A stretch of 64,000 nucleotides of DNA from Macrococcus lamae (GCF_004359545.1 NZ_SCWB01000005.1:52320-116319); one strand, 5' to 3'. Positions 15,935 to 25,241 are shown, counted from the first letter of the stretch. The notes: generated from the sequence alone by a model not told the origin. A program made the numbers and translations.

Positions 15935-17494
15935 TTAAAAACTGGATAAACCGGTGAATTCCTGAATACGGTACAGCACCGTTTTCAGAAACGATGCATC
16001 TTTTTTCACTTCATAGTTATCAGTGACATGACCGTAACTATTCGTCCATTTGGCATCGAAATCATCATTCAATCTCTTGAATACAGGAAGATTTGACTGT
16101 CCTGAAATAATGACATCCGTCTCCATATTGTAGTCTCCAATATTCCGGCGTGTTAAGTTGGCACTTCCGACAAACAGCGATGATTCCTGCTTCTGATCGT
16201 CAGTCAGCAGCACATATTTTGCGTGGAACTGTTCCCCGTGAGACACTGCCCATTTCACTTGAATTCTATCATCGCTTTTGGCAACGAGCTCATGGGCTAC
16301 AGGTTTATTCGGTATACCAGGCTTCTCCTTGCCGAATGCTTCTTTGTTCACATCTAATATCAATTTTACTTTGACGCCACGTTCTGCAGCATGAATCAAC
16401 GCTTGTATCACATCGCGGTCTGACAGATAGAACATACCCATTTTGAGTTCATCGTTATCATTTGCCTGACTGATATATTCAAGCAGTGATTCTTTAATGT
16501 TACCTTCTGATACTAGAGTCGTCTCATAATCCATCATGTTGTTATAGGCGCGTTGTTCAATAGTGAAATCACCGCGCTCAAGCTTGCCGCCGCTCATGTT
16601 GATAGCGGCTATCTCGCTGTGAATCAAATCTTCCTGTAGCTGACCGCTCACTTTTACAGCGATGTTCTGATGATGTCCGCTCGGATCATGGGGGTTACTA
16701 CTCGCCACGATAGCTGACTTCTCAGATACAATCGTCTTGCGGTGGTTCGCTTTGAAGTTCAGCATACGCGCATAACCTCTGACCGTGACATCCGGCTCTT
16801 TCTTCGAGAAAATGTTCTGAATAGAACCGTTCTCACTGTTTCCCAACCAACGGAATGTTGAACGCCACAACCCTGAATACAGCGGATTTGAGTCACGTAA
16901 CTTTGTCAGATCCGTCTCATAGACCAGTATGCCATTATCCCGAAGACGCTTATAATGGACAGGGGTATAACTGCCGTAAAATGAGTTAATCGGGTCCGTC
17001 AGGACATAGATCGGCATATCCGGGTGCTGCTTTTTCTTAGCGATTAATTGATTCGTCAGCTCAGACGATAACTTAGGAAACTGCTCGTCGCCATCATAGG
17101 CATTGTTGAATAAAAACATATCCATGATGATAAAATCATCCGCGTCATCAATCAGCTGATAGATTTCCCGAAAAATTTCATGATCGTACTGCATGACACC
17201 ATTCTTGTCATAACTATTGTCCAACAACAACTTGACGTCATTGGTCCTGCTCGGTTCATAACGTTTAGAAATCCCGGCCGGCAACGGTTTGAAGACATTC
17301 CAGACAGTGACCAGAAGAATGATAAAAAATAATAAGCCGCCGATAATTTTAAAATTCAGCACTCGTTTTTTCTTCGATGTCTTCTTTCCTGCGTTGTTCT
17401 TTTTATAAGTGTGCTGTTTTTTTTCAGATGCTTTTTTAAGTGTCTTTTTGTTAGATGTCACTTTTTTTGCAGCTGGCTTTTTTTTCTGAGCCAT
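15935..17494 (-). CDS. membrane-anchored phospholipase D-like protein
   Basis: 519 residues. A very Lys-rich cytoplasmic N-terminus (residues 1-45) precedes one membrane helix at about 50-68, and the rest is predicted outside. Two PLD/HKD regions are visible: NHRKTIVSEKSAIVASSNPHD (HxK and N, with E where D is usual) near residue 250, and HAKYVLLTDD...GSANLTRRN near residue 440. This is the fold of cardiolipin synthases and bacterial phospholipase D. ATG 17494 is preferred over 17500 because GGAGG is seven bases upstream of it. It is monocistronic between two methionine leaders. The lipid substrate is unknown. Confidence 0.82.
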   Translation of the reverse strand: MAQKKKPAAKKVTSNKKTLKKASEKKQHTYKKNNAGKKTSKKKRVLNFKIIGGLLFFIILLVTVWNVFKPLPAGISKRYEPSRTNDVKLLLDNSYDKNGVMQYDHEIFREIYQLIDDADDFIIMDMFLFNNAYDGDEQFPKLSSELTNQLIAKKKQHPDMPIYVLTDPINSFYGSYTPVHYKRLRDNGILVYETDLTKLRDSNPLYSGLWRSTFRWLGNSENGSIQNIFSKKEPDVTVRGYARMLNFKANHRKTIVSEKSAIVASSNPHDPSGHHQNIAVKVSGQLQEDLIHSEIAAINMSGGKLERGDFTIEQRAYNNMMDYETTLVSEGNIKESLLEYISQANDNDELKMGMFYLSDRDVIQALIHAAERGVKVKLILDVNKEAFGKEKPGIPNKPVAHELVAKSDDRIQVKWAVSHGEQFHAKYVLLTDDQKQESSLFVGSANLTRRNIGDYNMETDVIISGQSNLPVFKRLNDDFDAKWTNSYGHVTDNYEVKKDASFLKTVLYRIQEFTGLSSF

Positions 17495-17599
17495 AGGCAT
17501 CCCTCCATTTCTTTAAGTATAACAAATTGATTTGACGACTTCTCAAGATGATGATAAATTTAAATGCAATTCAACATACATCTTATTCACAATAAAAAG

Positions 17600-17812
17600 A
17601 AAAGTAATAAGTCGTTCACTTTCAGCGAGCTTGTGACTGGTGAAAACAAGCATTGAACTCTTATGAAGATGGTCTTTTTGTGATTTCAATGTGAGTCCCA
17701 GATAAGCATTGGACGTCTACTTACGTTACAAGTTTGAGGTGACTATTTTGTCACGAATATAGGTGGTACCACGAAACTTTCGTCCTTGTATGATGATGGA
17801 AGTTTTTTTATT
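17600..17812 (+). promoter_or_regulatory. T-box leader, probably tRNA-Met specific
   Basis: The diagnostic T-box AGGTGGTACCACG is at 17761-17773 and is followed by the terminator hairpin AAACTTTC...GGAAGTTTTTTT (17775-17810). Upstream, AGTAAT near 17603 and the GAGCTTGTGACTGGTGAAAACAAG arm (start 17627) fit Stem I, and ATG at 17663-17665 sits where the specifier codon is expected. A methionine specifier agrees with the MetE-like gene downstream. Uncharged tRNA would allow read-through. Confidence 0.88.
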
Positions 17813-17835
17813 TTATATAGAAAAGGGGAACTAAA

Positions 17836-18930
17836 ATGACAACTATTCCATTCAAAGCAGATCACGTAGGCAGCCTACTCCGTCCGAAAGAACTACTGCA
17901 GGCCAGAGAAGATTTCAAGAAACAGTTGATCTCGCAGAAAGAACTGACTCAACTTGAAAACCTATTAATTAAAGATGTCATCAATAAGCAGCTGGATGTC
18001 GGTCTACAAAGTATTACTGACGGAGAATTCCGTCGTGCGTGGTGGCACTTCGACTTTTTGGAAGGACTGCATGGTGTAACGGGCTACATACCAGACGAAG
18101 GGCTGCAGTTCAGCGGTGTGCAGACGAAAGCTTACGACGTCAAAGTAACAGAACACGTGAGTGCGAACTTGAATCATCCGCACTTTGAGCATGCAGACTT
18201 TCTACTGCAGGCTGTCGGCAATCAAGGAACAGCAAAAGTTTCAATCCCAAGTCCGAATCAGTTGTTTCATCCCAATATATTAAATCATGACATTTATCCT
18301 GACATTAATTTATATCAAAGAGACGTGTCGCAAGCATATAACGACAGTTTGAAAGCCCTTTATGACATCGGCATCCGCTACGTGCAGCTGGATGATGTGT
18401 ACTGGGCAGGACTTGCAGCAACTGAACATCGTATCAAACGTAGACTACGCTCTGAAGAAGAGAAGCAGACAGCCATCAAACTGGCGACAAAAACAGTTAA
18501 TGACGCCATTGCCGGTCTACCGGATGACCTTCATATTACAACCCATATTTGCCGCGGCAACTTCCGTTCAAGCTGGGCAATGAAAGGTGGCTATGGACCA
18601 ATTGCTGAAGACTTGTTCAAAGAAAACCTGGACGGCTTCTTCCTGGAATATGACGACGAACGGTCCGGTGATTTCCTTCCCTTGAAACATTTCAATCGTA
18701 AAGATTCCAAAGTCGTACTTGGACTATTCACTTCAAAACATGGCAAGCTTGAAAATAAAGATACGATCATCGAACGAGTCGAAGAAGCGAGCCAGTATGT
18801 GCCGAAAGAACAGCTGTCAATTAGTCCGCAATGCGGATTCAGCTCGACAGAAGAAGGGAACATTCTGACAGAAGATGACCAATGGCGTAAGCTCAAATAT
18901 ATTGTCGATATTGCCGAGGAAATATTATAA
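17836..18930 (+). CDS. MetE-like (YxjG/YxjH) B12-independent methionine synthase family
   Basis: A 364-residue cytosolic protein equivalent to the catalytic C-terminal half of cobalamin-independent methionine synthase. It starts with the KADHVGSLLRP motif. Probable zinc ligands are in THICRGNFRS near residue 237 and SPQCGFSS near residue 333, and DGEFRRAWWHFDF and QLDDVYWAGL line the active site. It likely transfers a methyl group to homocysteine or a related thiol. The upstream T-box with a putative Met specifier supports a role in methionine supply. A ribosome site (AAGGGG) precedes the ATG. Confidence 0.9.
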   Translation: MTTIPFKADHVGSLLRPKELLQAREDFKKQLISQKELTQLENLLIKDVINKQLDVGLQSITDGEFRRAWWHFDFLEGLHGVTGYIPDEGLQFSGVQTKAYDVKVTEHVSANLNHPHFEHADFLLQAVGNQGTAKVSIPSPNQLFHPNILNHDIYPDINLYQRDVSQAYNDSLKALYDIGIRYVQLDDVYWAGLAATEHRIKRRLRSEEEKQTAIKLATKTVNDAIAGLPDDLHITTHICRGNFRSSWAMKGGYGPIAEDLFKENLDGFFLEYDDERSGDFLPLKHFNRKDSKVVLGLFTSKHGKLENKDTIIERVEEASQYVPKEQLSISPQCGFSSTEEGNILTEDDQWRKLKYIVDIAEEIL

Positions 18931-18937
18931 CTCAAAC

Positions 18938-18985
18938 AAAAAGTGTCTCGATTGCTTCACAAATGATACAATCGAGACACTTTTA
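18938..18985. terminator. bidirectional terminator
   Basis: A 16-bp stem AAAAGTGTCTCGATTG / CAATCGAGACACTTTT encloses a 13-base loop, with A and T runs on the sides. It separates the MetE-like gene from the convergent ABC operon. Confidence 0.92.
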
Positions 18986-19017
18986 TTTACGTTAGCGGTT
19001 TTCTATATCATTCTTAC

Positions 19018-20898
19018 TTATTCAGATATTCTAACAATTCCAGGATTTAAATTAGGATTTGATATATACCAGACGTCTCCTTTAACCTCTGCTTTGTTAT
19101 TATCCAGAAATTTCTTAACTTCCTTATCATTAACCTGTTTTCCTTTAATATTCCACAAATCTTCATAGTTAACGTTAGTGAAATTATCAAACTGTGATTT
19201 ATCTTTAATTATTTTAAATTCTGAAGTTTGATACAAATCACTTACAGTGTCGATAAATCCTAGTGATTTAAGAACTTTTATTGTTTCTGTATGATAAGGT
19301 GTAATACCAATATACGGATTATTATCAAGCATTAACGTGACGTCAGTAATTGCAAGACTGACTTGGTCATAATTGCTCTTCAACTTCATAAAATCAGCTT
19401 TGAATGCATTGATTAACCTTGCTTTTTCGTTCATAGACAGTGTCAAGTAAGCACCGCCGTTCTCATCATCATTATGATATTGTTTTTCAACAGCTAACGA
19501 GCTATTTTTTACTTCTTCCCAGTCAATACTTTCAAATCGCTTATCAACAATTTCTTGTCGATTAATGATTTCATTTACATAGCTTTTCTGTGTCCCGGTC
19601 AATAGATAGTGTCTACTAATTTTCGATCCATTTTTCATTATATATTTTATCGTAATTGCACCGTCGTAGTTATCGCTTTCCTTTCCTACAAGTTCTTTAT
19701 GAAGTTGAACAGTGTCATTAATATACGCCATATCTTCAACTTCATTTGCATATAAAAATTCATTATTAGTATTTTGGTCCGAAAAATCAACGATTGAAAC
19801 AGCTTTAATATCCTTCAACTCGGGTATATAATTTTCACGGATTTTACCCACTATTAGTATCATTGAAATAACAAATATTGTCACAACTAATGATATTATC
19901 ATTTGTCTTTTGTGTATTGTAATACGTACAGATTTTTGTGAGATCATTTCCATCAAATAATAGAGCAGAAAGAAAGTGACGAAAAAGATCGCAATCATAA
20001 AAAATAAGTTCTTAGGAAAAATAGCAATAGCAGCTGTACCAGCTAGTAATGTTCCAAGTACTGCAATCCAACTGAAAAGAATATACTCAGATGGTTTATT
20101 GGAATATCCTTCATTGATATTCTCATTCTTTCGATTTTCATATATAAAGTATGAACCTATCAATAACAAAATAGTCACAATAGCCACGATAAACCAGTAC
20201 ATGATAGAAAAATTATTATTTGCGAGTTGGTTAATTACTTCGGCAGGGACTGTTAGTTTCATTGCAAGGTCATCTGTTTGAGGTTTCAGTCCCGCAAACA
20301 TCATATCAACCAAACCAGTGATAAATATATTCAACAGAAGCGGTGTAACAATGATCATAACTGTAAACACTAGATGACTTACAATATTATTCACCAGCAA
20401 ACCAATGAAAAGCGTAAAGGCAAAAGTAAACATTGCGAACAAGAAAGTAAGAATAATCCAGTTCAATATATGTCCCATAAAAATATCTTTATAGTAAATT
20501 TTCAACAATAATAATAGCAAGCTGTTGAGTAGTAAATTTACTATAACACTCGAAAGAAATACACAAATCGTCGTCATAAAGATACTACTACGTTTGATCG
20601 GTAGACTATGCAAAAAATCTGATGCACTTTCAGATTTCAAATAATAGGTTAGCATGATGCCTGCAATCACCGCAAATCCGGTCGTACCGAAAAAATAGAA
20701 CTGAATCAGTACAAGGTCATGTCCGATGATATACTTACTTCCCACATCATAACTTGGACTCCCATTGATGGAAGATAGCACATAAGAAAAAGGAATCAGT
20801 AAAAACGTACAGATGATATTCACTATTGTAATAAATAAGATATGATGAGATAAATTTTTAAATAGCGGTTTACTCAACAATGATGTTTTCAATGGCAT
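19018..20898 (-). CDS. ABC transporter permease, YtrC/D-like with extracytoplasmic C-terminal domain
   Basis: A 626-residue membrane protein. Eight to nine helices lie within residues 15-365, with a cluster of hydrophobic segments at 35-60, 75-95, 115-145 and 150-230. A soluble C-terminal domain of about 250 residues (EDMAYINDTVQLHKEL onward) is probably outside the membrane and resembles DUF6449. ATG 20898 is chosen because G-rich GGGGGG lies upstream and it overlaps the ATPase gene by 29 bp; the longer frame lacks a ribosome site. It is the last gene of the GntR-ATPase-permease operon. It probably responds to cell-envelope stress. The substrate is unknown. Confidence 0.78.
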   Translation of the reverse strand: MPLKTSLLSKPLFKNLSHHILFITIVNIICTFLLIPFSYVLSSINGSPSYDVGSKYIIGHDLVLIQFYFFGTTGFAVIAGIMLTYYLKSESASDFLHSLPIKRSSIFMTTICVFLSSVIVNLLLNSLLLLLLKIYYKDIFMGHILNWIILTFLFAMFTFAFTLFIGLLVNNIVSHLVFTVMIIVTPLLLNIFITGLVDMMFAGLKPQTDDLAMKLTVPAEVINQLANNNFSIMYWFIVAIVTILLLIGSYFIYENRKNENINEGYSNKPSEYILFSWIAVLGTLLAGTAAIAIFPKNLFFMIAIFFVTFFLLYYLMEMISQKSVRITIHKRQMIISLVVTIFVISMILIVGKIRENYIPELKDIKAVSIVDFSDQNTNNEFLYANEVEDMAYINDTVQLHKELVGKESDNYDGAITIKYIMKNGSKISRHYLLTGTQKSYVNEIINRQEIVDKRFESIDWEEVKNSSLAVEKQYHNDDENGGAYLTLSMNEKARLINAFKADFMKLKSNYDQVSLAITDVTLMLDNNPYIGITPYHTETIKVLKSLGFIDTVSDLYQTSEFKIIKDKSQFDNFTNVNYEDLWNIKGKQVNDKEVKKFLDNNKAEVKGDVWYISNPNLNPGIVRISE

Positions 20899-21772
20899 AA
20901 CCGTACCCCCCCAATTCATAAGTAAATATTTCTTCAAGTGATAGCGGCAGAATATCATACATCAACGGGTGCGCTGCAGTGATTGTCTGTTCAATATTGT
21001 CGAAATTACCTCTGACTATGCATGTTACAACTCGTCCTTTTTCATTCTTTTCTAGAATATTAAAATTTTTGTAGAATGTTTCTAGCGGTAATTCTTTAAA
21101 TGCCATCTGTAGTTTGCATACATCGCTCTTTAAATCATCTAGTTCCCGTGCGAGCAGTACTTCCCCCTTATGCATTATAGAAATTGAGTCGCAGAAGTCT
21201 TCCATTTCACGCAAATTATGACTAGAGACGAAGAGCGCCGTTTGATAATTGGAAACATCCTGAATCAATATATTCTTTATAGTGTGTCTGACAATTGGAT
21301 CAAGACCATCGAATGGTTCATCCAGCAGCATTATCTTAGGACGTGCACTGATAGCAAGAATGAATGCACATTGCCGTTTCATACCTTTAGATAATTTTGT
21401 AATTCTTACTAGCGGATTAATATTCAATAGTTCTGTCAACTGATTAAACCTTTTCATGCTAAAACTCGGAAACGTTTCTTTATAGAAAGTTGCCATTTCT
21501 TTTAAATTTACGTTTTTAAAGAAATAGGGAATATCTGCAATGAAAATCATTTCCGACTTATAATTTAAATTTTCAAATATAGATTTGCCGTTATAGTGAA
21601 TAACTCCACTGTCAGTGTTATAGATTGCTGCTAATAATTTCAACAATGTCGTTTTTCCTGCTCCATTCGAACCTAGTAACCCGTGAATAGAGCCTGGCTT
21701 TATGTCTAAAGTGACCTTATTGACAGCTTTGTATGTTCCGAATGATTTACTCGCTTGTCTGATTTCTATCAT
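20870..21772 (-). CDS. ABC transporter ATP-binding protein (YtrB-like)
   Basis: A 300-residue ATPase. Walker A GSNGAGKTT is near residue 35, signature KLSKGMKRQ near 130 (LSKGM in place of LSGGQ, common in this subfamily), Walker B IMLLDEPFDGLD and switch His SSHNLREME. ATG 21772 has GGAGGA at good spacing and overlaps the GntR stop by 26 bp, so the operon is translationally coupled. It energises the adjacent permease. Confidence 0.9.
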   Translation of the reverse strand: MIEIRQASKSFGTYKAVNKVTLDIKPGSIHGLLGSNGAGKTTLLKLLAAIYNTDSGVIHYNGKSIFENLNYKSEMIFIADIPYFFKNVNLKEMATFYKETFPSFSMKRFNQLTELLNINPLVRITKLSKGMKRQCAFILAISARPKIMLLDEPFDGLDPIVRHTIKNILIQDVSNYQTALFVSSHNLREMEDFCDSISIMHKGEVLLARELDDLKSDVCKLQMAFKELPLETFYKNFNILEKNEKGRVVTCIVRGNFDNIEQTITAAHPLMYDILPLSLEEIFTYELGGYGYAIENIIVE

Positions 21773-22142
21773 AATCTTCCTCCTCGTCTGAAATATCAAT
21801 CTGATTTTTTATTTCTTCTTTCGATACTCCAAGGAACAACAACTCTTTAATGATTTTATCCAGTTCCTCTGACAACATTTGAATTCGCTCCCTATTGATA
21901 GTCTCTTCAATGCGGTTAACGAAGCTTCCTCTGCCTGGTATTGAATAGATAAATCCAGAACGTTCCAGTTCACGGTAAGCTTTTTGAATTGTATTAGGAT
22001 TTACTGTCAATTCTGCTGCCAGCTGTCTGACTGAAGGGAGTTGTGCATCCTGTTCCATCACACCATTCATTATCTGTAATTTAAATCCTTCAATCAACTG
22101 TTCATAAATAGGGATACGACTTCGATGATCGATATTGAACAA
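21747..22142 (-). CDS. GntR family regulator, YtrA subfamily
   Basis: 131 residues: an N-terminal winged helix (residues 8-72, with LPSVRQLAAELTVNPNTIQKA) and a short helical dimerisation tail of about 50 residues, diagnostic of the YtrA subfamily. The start is TTG with GGAGG seven bases upstream; no ATG is available, which should keep repressor levels low. It is the first gene of the ABC operon and lies just downstream of a 39-bp palindrome, its probable operator, so autorepression is expected. Confidence 0.9.
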   Translation of the reverse strand: MFNIDHRSRIPIYEQLIEGFKLQIMNGVMEQDAQLPSVRQLAAELTVNPNTIQKAYRELERSGFIYSIPGRGSFVNRIEETINRERIQMLSEELDKIIKELLFLGVSKEEIKNQIDISDEEEDYDRNQTSE

Positions 22143-22163
22143 TTATAGTCCTCCTTCCCTCTC

Positions 22164-22202
22164 TGTACTAACTGTATTAACTAGCATAATACAGTTAGTA
22201 CA
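22164..22202. promoter_or_regulatory. palindromic operator and promoter of the YtrA-type operon
   Basis: TGTACTAACTGTATTA (22164-22179) and its exact complement TAATACAGTTAGTACA (22187-22202) form 16-bp perfect arms around a 7-base centre. On the minus strand TTGTAC and TTAATA, 17 bases apart, would be the promoter, lying wholly inside the palindrome. Binding of the GntR dimer here would block RNA polymerase. Confidence 0.82.
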
Positions 22203-22216
22203 ATTAAAATGCAACA

Positions 22217-22246
22217 AAAAAAAAACCTGACTCAATAGTCAGGTTT
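22217..22246 (-). terminator. terminator of the SDR gene at 22254
   Basis: AAACCTGACT and AGTCAGGTTT form a 10-bp stem with a CAAT loop (22223-22246), followed on the minus strand by a T run. Confidence 0.88.
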
Positions 22247-22253
22247 AAAATGG

Positions 22254-23033
22254 TTATAATGCGGGTGCACTGCCTCCGTCAATATTGACTGCCGTGCCTG
22301 TCACATAGCTTGCGGCGTCGGATACTAAAAACGTTATCACGTTTGCCGCTTCTCTTGTATCGCCGATGCGACCGAGGGGAATGTTGAACTTCGGATCACG
22401 TGCATAATCGTCCCATGATTGTTCAGGAGCTTCTGCCTGCCAGCGTTTCTCTATCTGACCGCTGCGGATCAGTCCGATGCATACTGCATTGACACGAATA
22501 TTAAAAGGTGCCAAGTCCTTACTCAATGTATTCGTCAATGCAAGTCCTGCTGCACGCGATACAGATGTCGGAGAGGTATTTGCAGGCGGTGTCTTACCGG
22601 CAACAGCCGTCAAGTTCAAGATTGCTCCCCCATTTTTCTTCAGTTCAGGCAATGCAGCTTGAATCATATGTATCCAGCCGAATAATTTCAGATTCAAGTC
22701 GTTCTGCCAGTCGTCAAGTGATACATTCTCAAAGTTCTCGGCGAAAGCAGACCCTGCATTGTTGATCAGTATATCAAGCTTCCCGTATTTTTCTATAACG
22801 CTTGTGATCACTCGCTTCGCATCAGTTTCACTTGTCACATCAGCCACAACAAAATCCAAAGTCTGACCTGTTGTTTCCTCGATGTCCTGAACCGCCTGCT
22901 CCAAACCTTCTTTATGGCGGGCAACAAGAATTACCCTTGCTCCTTCTTCGGTCAATACTGCTGCCGTTTCCTTGCCAATTCCTTTACTCGATCCTGTAAC
23001 CACAGCTACTTTACCCATTAACTTTAAATCCAT
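22254..23033 (-). CDS. SDR family oxidoreductase
   Basis: A 259-residue classical short-chain dehydrogenase. TGSSKGIG cofactor motif is near residue 14, DVTS, NNAGSA near residue 91, and the glycine-rich NIDGGSAPAL C-terminus are present. The usual YxxxK is replaced: after the LNLTAVAGKTPPAN segment the position reads SVSRAAG, lacking the catalytic Tyr-Lys pair in standard form. Activity may therefore differ from ordinary SDRs. AAGGAG precedes the ATG. It is monocistronic or the end of a small same-strand cluster. Confidence 0.83.
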   Translation of the reverse strand: MDLKLMGKVAVVTGSSKGIGKETAAVLTEEGARVILVARHKEGLEQAVQDIEETTGQTLDFVVADVTSETDAKRVITSVIEKYGKLDILINNAGSAFAENFENVSLDDWQNDLNLKLFGWIHMIQAALPELKKNGGAILNLTAVAGKTPPANTSPTSVSRAAGLALTNTLSKDLAPFNIRVNAVCIGLIRSGQIEKRWQAEAPEQSWDDYARDPKFNIPLGRIGDTREAANVITFLVSDAASYVTGTAVNIDGGSAPAL

Positions 23034-23080
23034 TTCATCGCTCCTTTTATATTATTATCAATAACTGCTATTTAAGTATA

Positions 23081-23458
23081 TTATTCATGATATGTCTTTC
23101 TATATCCGTAAAAAGGTCTGAACCAGTCTTCATAATAACTTTTAGAACTGCTGGTCGCGAGTAGTTCCATTCGTGTCGATGGATATAAGTCATGAACAAA
23201 TGATAGCAGCTTCCGTCCACAGCCCTGACCGCGCATATCTTGCCGTACGATTAATTCGCAGACATATAATGAAACATAGCCATCAGTCAATGCTCTGATG
23301 CAGGCGATAACTTCTCCGTCCTGCTCCATCACAAATGACTCACTATGAATCCAGCTGTTTAGTGTCTGGTCATGCCGTGCCACTAAGTTATCCCAGCCTT
23401 CAGCTTTATTCATGTGTTGAATGGCATCAATATCAGCCGGAGTAAATTTTCTGATCAT
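23081..23458 (-). CDS. GNAT family N-acetyltransferase
   Basis: A 125-residue GCN5-type acetyltransferase. The acetyl-CoA loop VRQDMRGQGCGRKLL lies near residues 77-91 and the C-terminal YYEDWFRPFYGYRK is typical. ATG 23458 with GGTGAG upstream is preferred over the TTG at 23470, which would lie inside the preceding VOC gene. Start and stop of the two genes are one base apart, so they are co-translated. The substrate is unknown. Confidence 0.85.
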   Translation of the reverse strand: MIRKFTPADIDAIQHMNKAEGWDNLVARHDQTLNSWIHSESFVMEQDGEVIACIRALTDGYVSLYVCELIVRQDMRGQGCGRKLLSFVHDLYPSTRMELLATSSSKSYYEDWFRPFYGYRKTYHE

Positions 23459-23459
23459 A

Positions 23460-23873
23460 TCACTCACCAAATGACGGTAGGTTCAATTGCCAGCTAATGC
23501 CGAATCGGTCTTCCACCCAAGCGAATTTACGTGCGATAGGTTCAAGCGGCGCAAGTTCCATCATCACTCTGCCGTTTGTCGATAACCGTGCATAGAGATA
23601 ATCAATCTCTTCCTCGCTGTCACAGTTGATGGCAAACGACATGGCAGGCGTAAAAGGGATAGCTGTCGCGTCTGCATTATCTATCGCCATAAACTGCTGA
23701 TTATTCAATGTAAAGATACTATGGTTCACTGTTCCTGGCGCGCCTGGTCCTTCCTCTCCATATTTGTTCATTGTGATGATACTACTGTTTCTGAAGATTG
23801 TCGTATAGAAATCAACCGCTTCTTCAGCCTGTCCATTAAACATTAGAAACGGTACTACTTTTTGCATTCTCAT
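23460..23873 (-). CDS. VOC family protein (PhnB-like)
   Basis: A 137-residue protein of the vicinal oxygen chelate fold. The start KVVPFLMFNGQAEEAVDFY and the end FGISWQLNLP are typical of the PhnB / 3-demethylubiquinone methyltransferase-like group. These small proteins bind metal or small molecules; few have known reactions. It is followed directly by the GNAT gene. Confidence 0.88.
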   Translation of the reverse strand: MRMQKVVPFLMFNGQAEEAVDFYTTIFRNSSIITMNKYGEEGPGAPGTVNHSIFTLNNQQFMAIDNADATAIPFTPAMSFAINCDSEEEIDYLYARLSTNGRVMMELAPLEPIARKFAWVEDRFGISWQLNLPSFGE

Positions 23874-23935
23874 TTTGAGTCCTCCTTTATTTTCTTTAAT
23901 GTAATGAAATAACTTCTAAAATGCGAAAGAAACGA

Positions 23936-24409
23936 CTATAGCGCATATTTATTGATCACTGATTCATGCTCTGGATATAACGGCAGTAAGTCTGCTGCTT
24001 TGAATAGCTCAAAGTCTTCAAATGTGAACCCCGGTGCAACCATACAGCCGACAAAACTCCATGATGAATCATCTTCTACTGTTGAAGCGAAGATAGTTTG
24101 AGCCGGAACAAGAAACTGCGGTACTTCCCCTTCTGCAAGATTCATACCGAGCTTGACCTGTTCATAATGACCATCAGAATGAATCAGATGTATTGTAATC
24201 GCATTACCCGCGTGGTAATACCAGAGTTCATCAGATGAGATACGATGAAAATGCGAGATGTTACCTGACTCTATTAAAAAGTAAATGCTCGTAAACAGCT
24301 GTTTATCATTAACTACCGCTTCTGACACGTAGGACTGATAAAAATAACCGCCTTCCGGATGCGGTTCCAGGCATAAGTGTGCAATAATGTCTTCTTTAGT
24401 AATCATCAA
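23936..24409 (-). CDS. cupin protein, DUF985 family
   Basis: A 157-residue cytosolic cupin. LEPHPEGGYFYQSY at residues 14-27 and the FHRISSDELWYYHAG cupin motif (near residue 56) are the DUF985 signatures, and SFVGCMVAPGFTFEDFEL supplies the second cupin motif. Family members bind a metal and perhaps a sugar; function is unknown. A terminator-like hairpin follows, serving the next gene. The ribosome site is AAGGAG. Confidence 0.9.
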   Translation of the reverse strand: MMITKEDIIAHLCLEPHPEGGYFYQSYVSEAVVNDKQLFTSIYFLIESGNISHFHRISSDELWYYHAGNAITIHLIHSDGHYEQVKLGMNLAEGEVPQFLVPAQTIFASTVEDDSSWSFVGCMVAPGFTFEDFELFKAADLLPLYPEHESVINKYAL

Positions 24410-24421
24410 ATTCTCCTTAAT

Positions 24422-24449
24422 AAAAAAGCTGAGCCTTCGCTCAGCCTTT
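24422..24449 (-). terminator. terminator of the YebC gene
   Basis: AAAGCTGAGC / GCTCAGCCTTT form a stem with a short loop directly before the YebC stop on the plus coordinate side; on the minus strand a T run follows. Confidence 0.85.
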
Positions 24450-24454
24450 AATTG

Positions 24455-25174
24455 TTATTCCGGTAATGCTACATTGTGATGAACAGTCTGTACGTCTTCA
24501 AGGTCTTCTATTGCATCGACAAGCTTCTCAAACACTTCAAAATCTGCTTCGCTTAATTCAAGTTCATTTTGCGCGACCATTGAGAGTTCTGCAACTGTGA
24601 ACTCTTCAATCCCGGCATTTTTAAGAGCGTTCTGTACAGCTGCGAACTGATCAGGTTCCGCATAGACAATTGCATGATCTTCTTCTTCAAGGACATCCCG
24701 GACATCTATATCTTCTTCCATCAATAGCTCTAACGTCTCATCAGCTGATTTACCAGCAAATCCGAATATCGCTGTGTTATCGAACATATAAGCAACAGAG
24801 CCAGATACACCCATATTACCACCGTTCTTACCGAACGCTGCCCGCACGTCACTTGCTGTACGGTTGACGTTATTAGTCAGAGCGTCAACAATCAGCATCG
24901 AGCCGCCTGGACCGAAACCTTCGTAACGTAATTCGTCGAAGTTCTCTTCTGCGCCGCCTTTTGCTTTTTCAATCGCCCGGTCAATGATGTGCTTAGGCAC
25001 TGAATAGGTCTTTGCCCGTTCTAAAGTGAACTTTAAATTCTGATTGGATTCCGGATCCGGTTCGCCGGATTTAGCAGCTACATATATTTCCCGGCCGAAT
25101 TTCGCATAGATCCGACTCATATTTTTATCTTTTGCCGCTTTCTTCTCTTTAATATTGTTCCATTTACGACCCAT
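24455..25174 (-). CDS. YebC/PmpR family protein
   Basis: A 239-residue protein of standard YebC length. It begins [17 protein letters not shown] (the YeeN/YebC-II type start), continues with [19 protein letters not shown] near residues 84-102, and VSGSVAYMF near 124. YebC proteins were long treated as transcription regulators; recent work implicates the family in translation through proline-rich stretches. Acidic C-terminus. Single gene with its own terminator. Confidence 0.93.
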   Translation of the reverse strand: MGRKWNNIKEKKAAKDKNMSRIYAKFGREIYVAAKSGEPDPESNQNLKFTLERAKTYSVPKHIIDRAIEKAKGGAEENFDELRYEGFGPGGSMLIVDALTNNVNRTASDVRAAFGKNGGNMGVSGSVAYMFDNTAIFGFAGKSADETLELLMEEDIDVRDVLEEEDHAIVYAEPDQFAAVQNALKNAGIEEFTVAELSMVAQNELELSEADFEVFEKLVDAIEDLEDVQTVHHNVALPE

Positions 25175-25241
25175 AGTAATAGCCTTCTTTCAAATAATAT
25201 AACTTTATTATACACAACCATTAAATCATCTGTCATCCAGC

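Noticed and set aside
17836..18930. Truncated metE
   Set aside because: The length of 364 residues is normal for the stand-alone YxjG/YxjH family, and both zinc motifs are intact.
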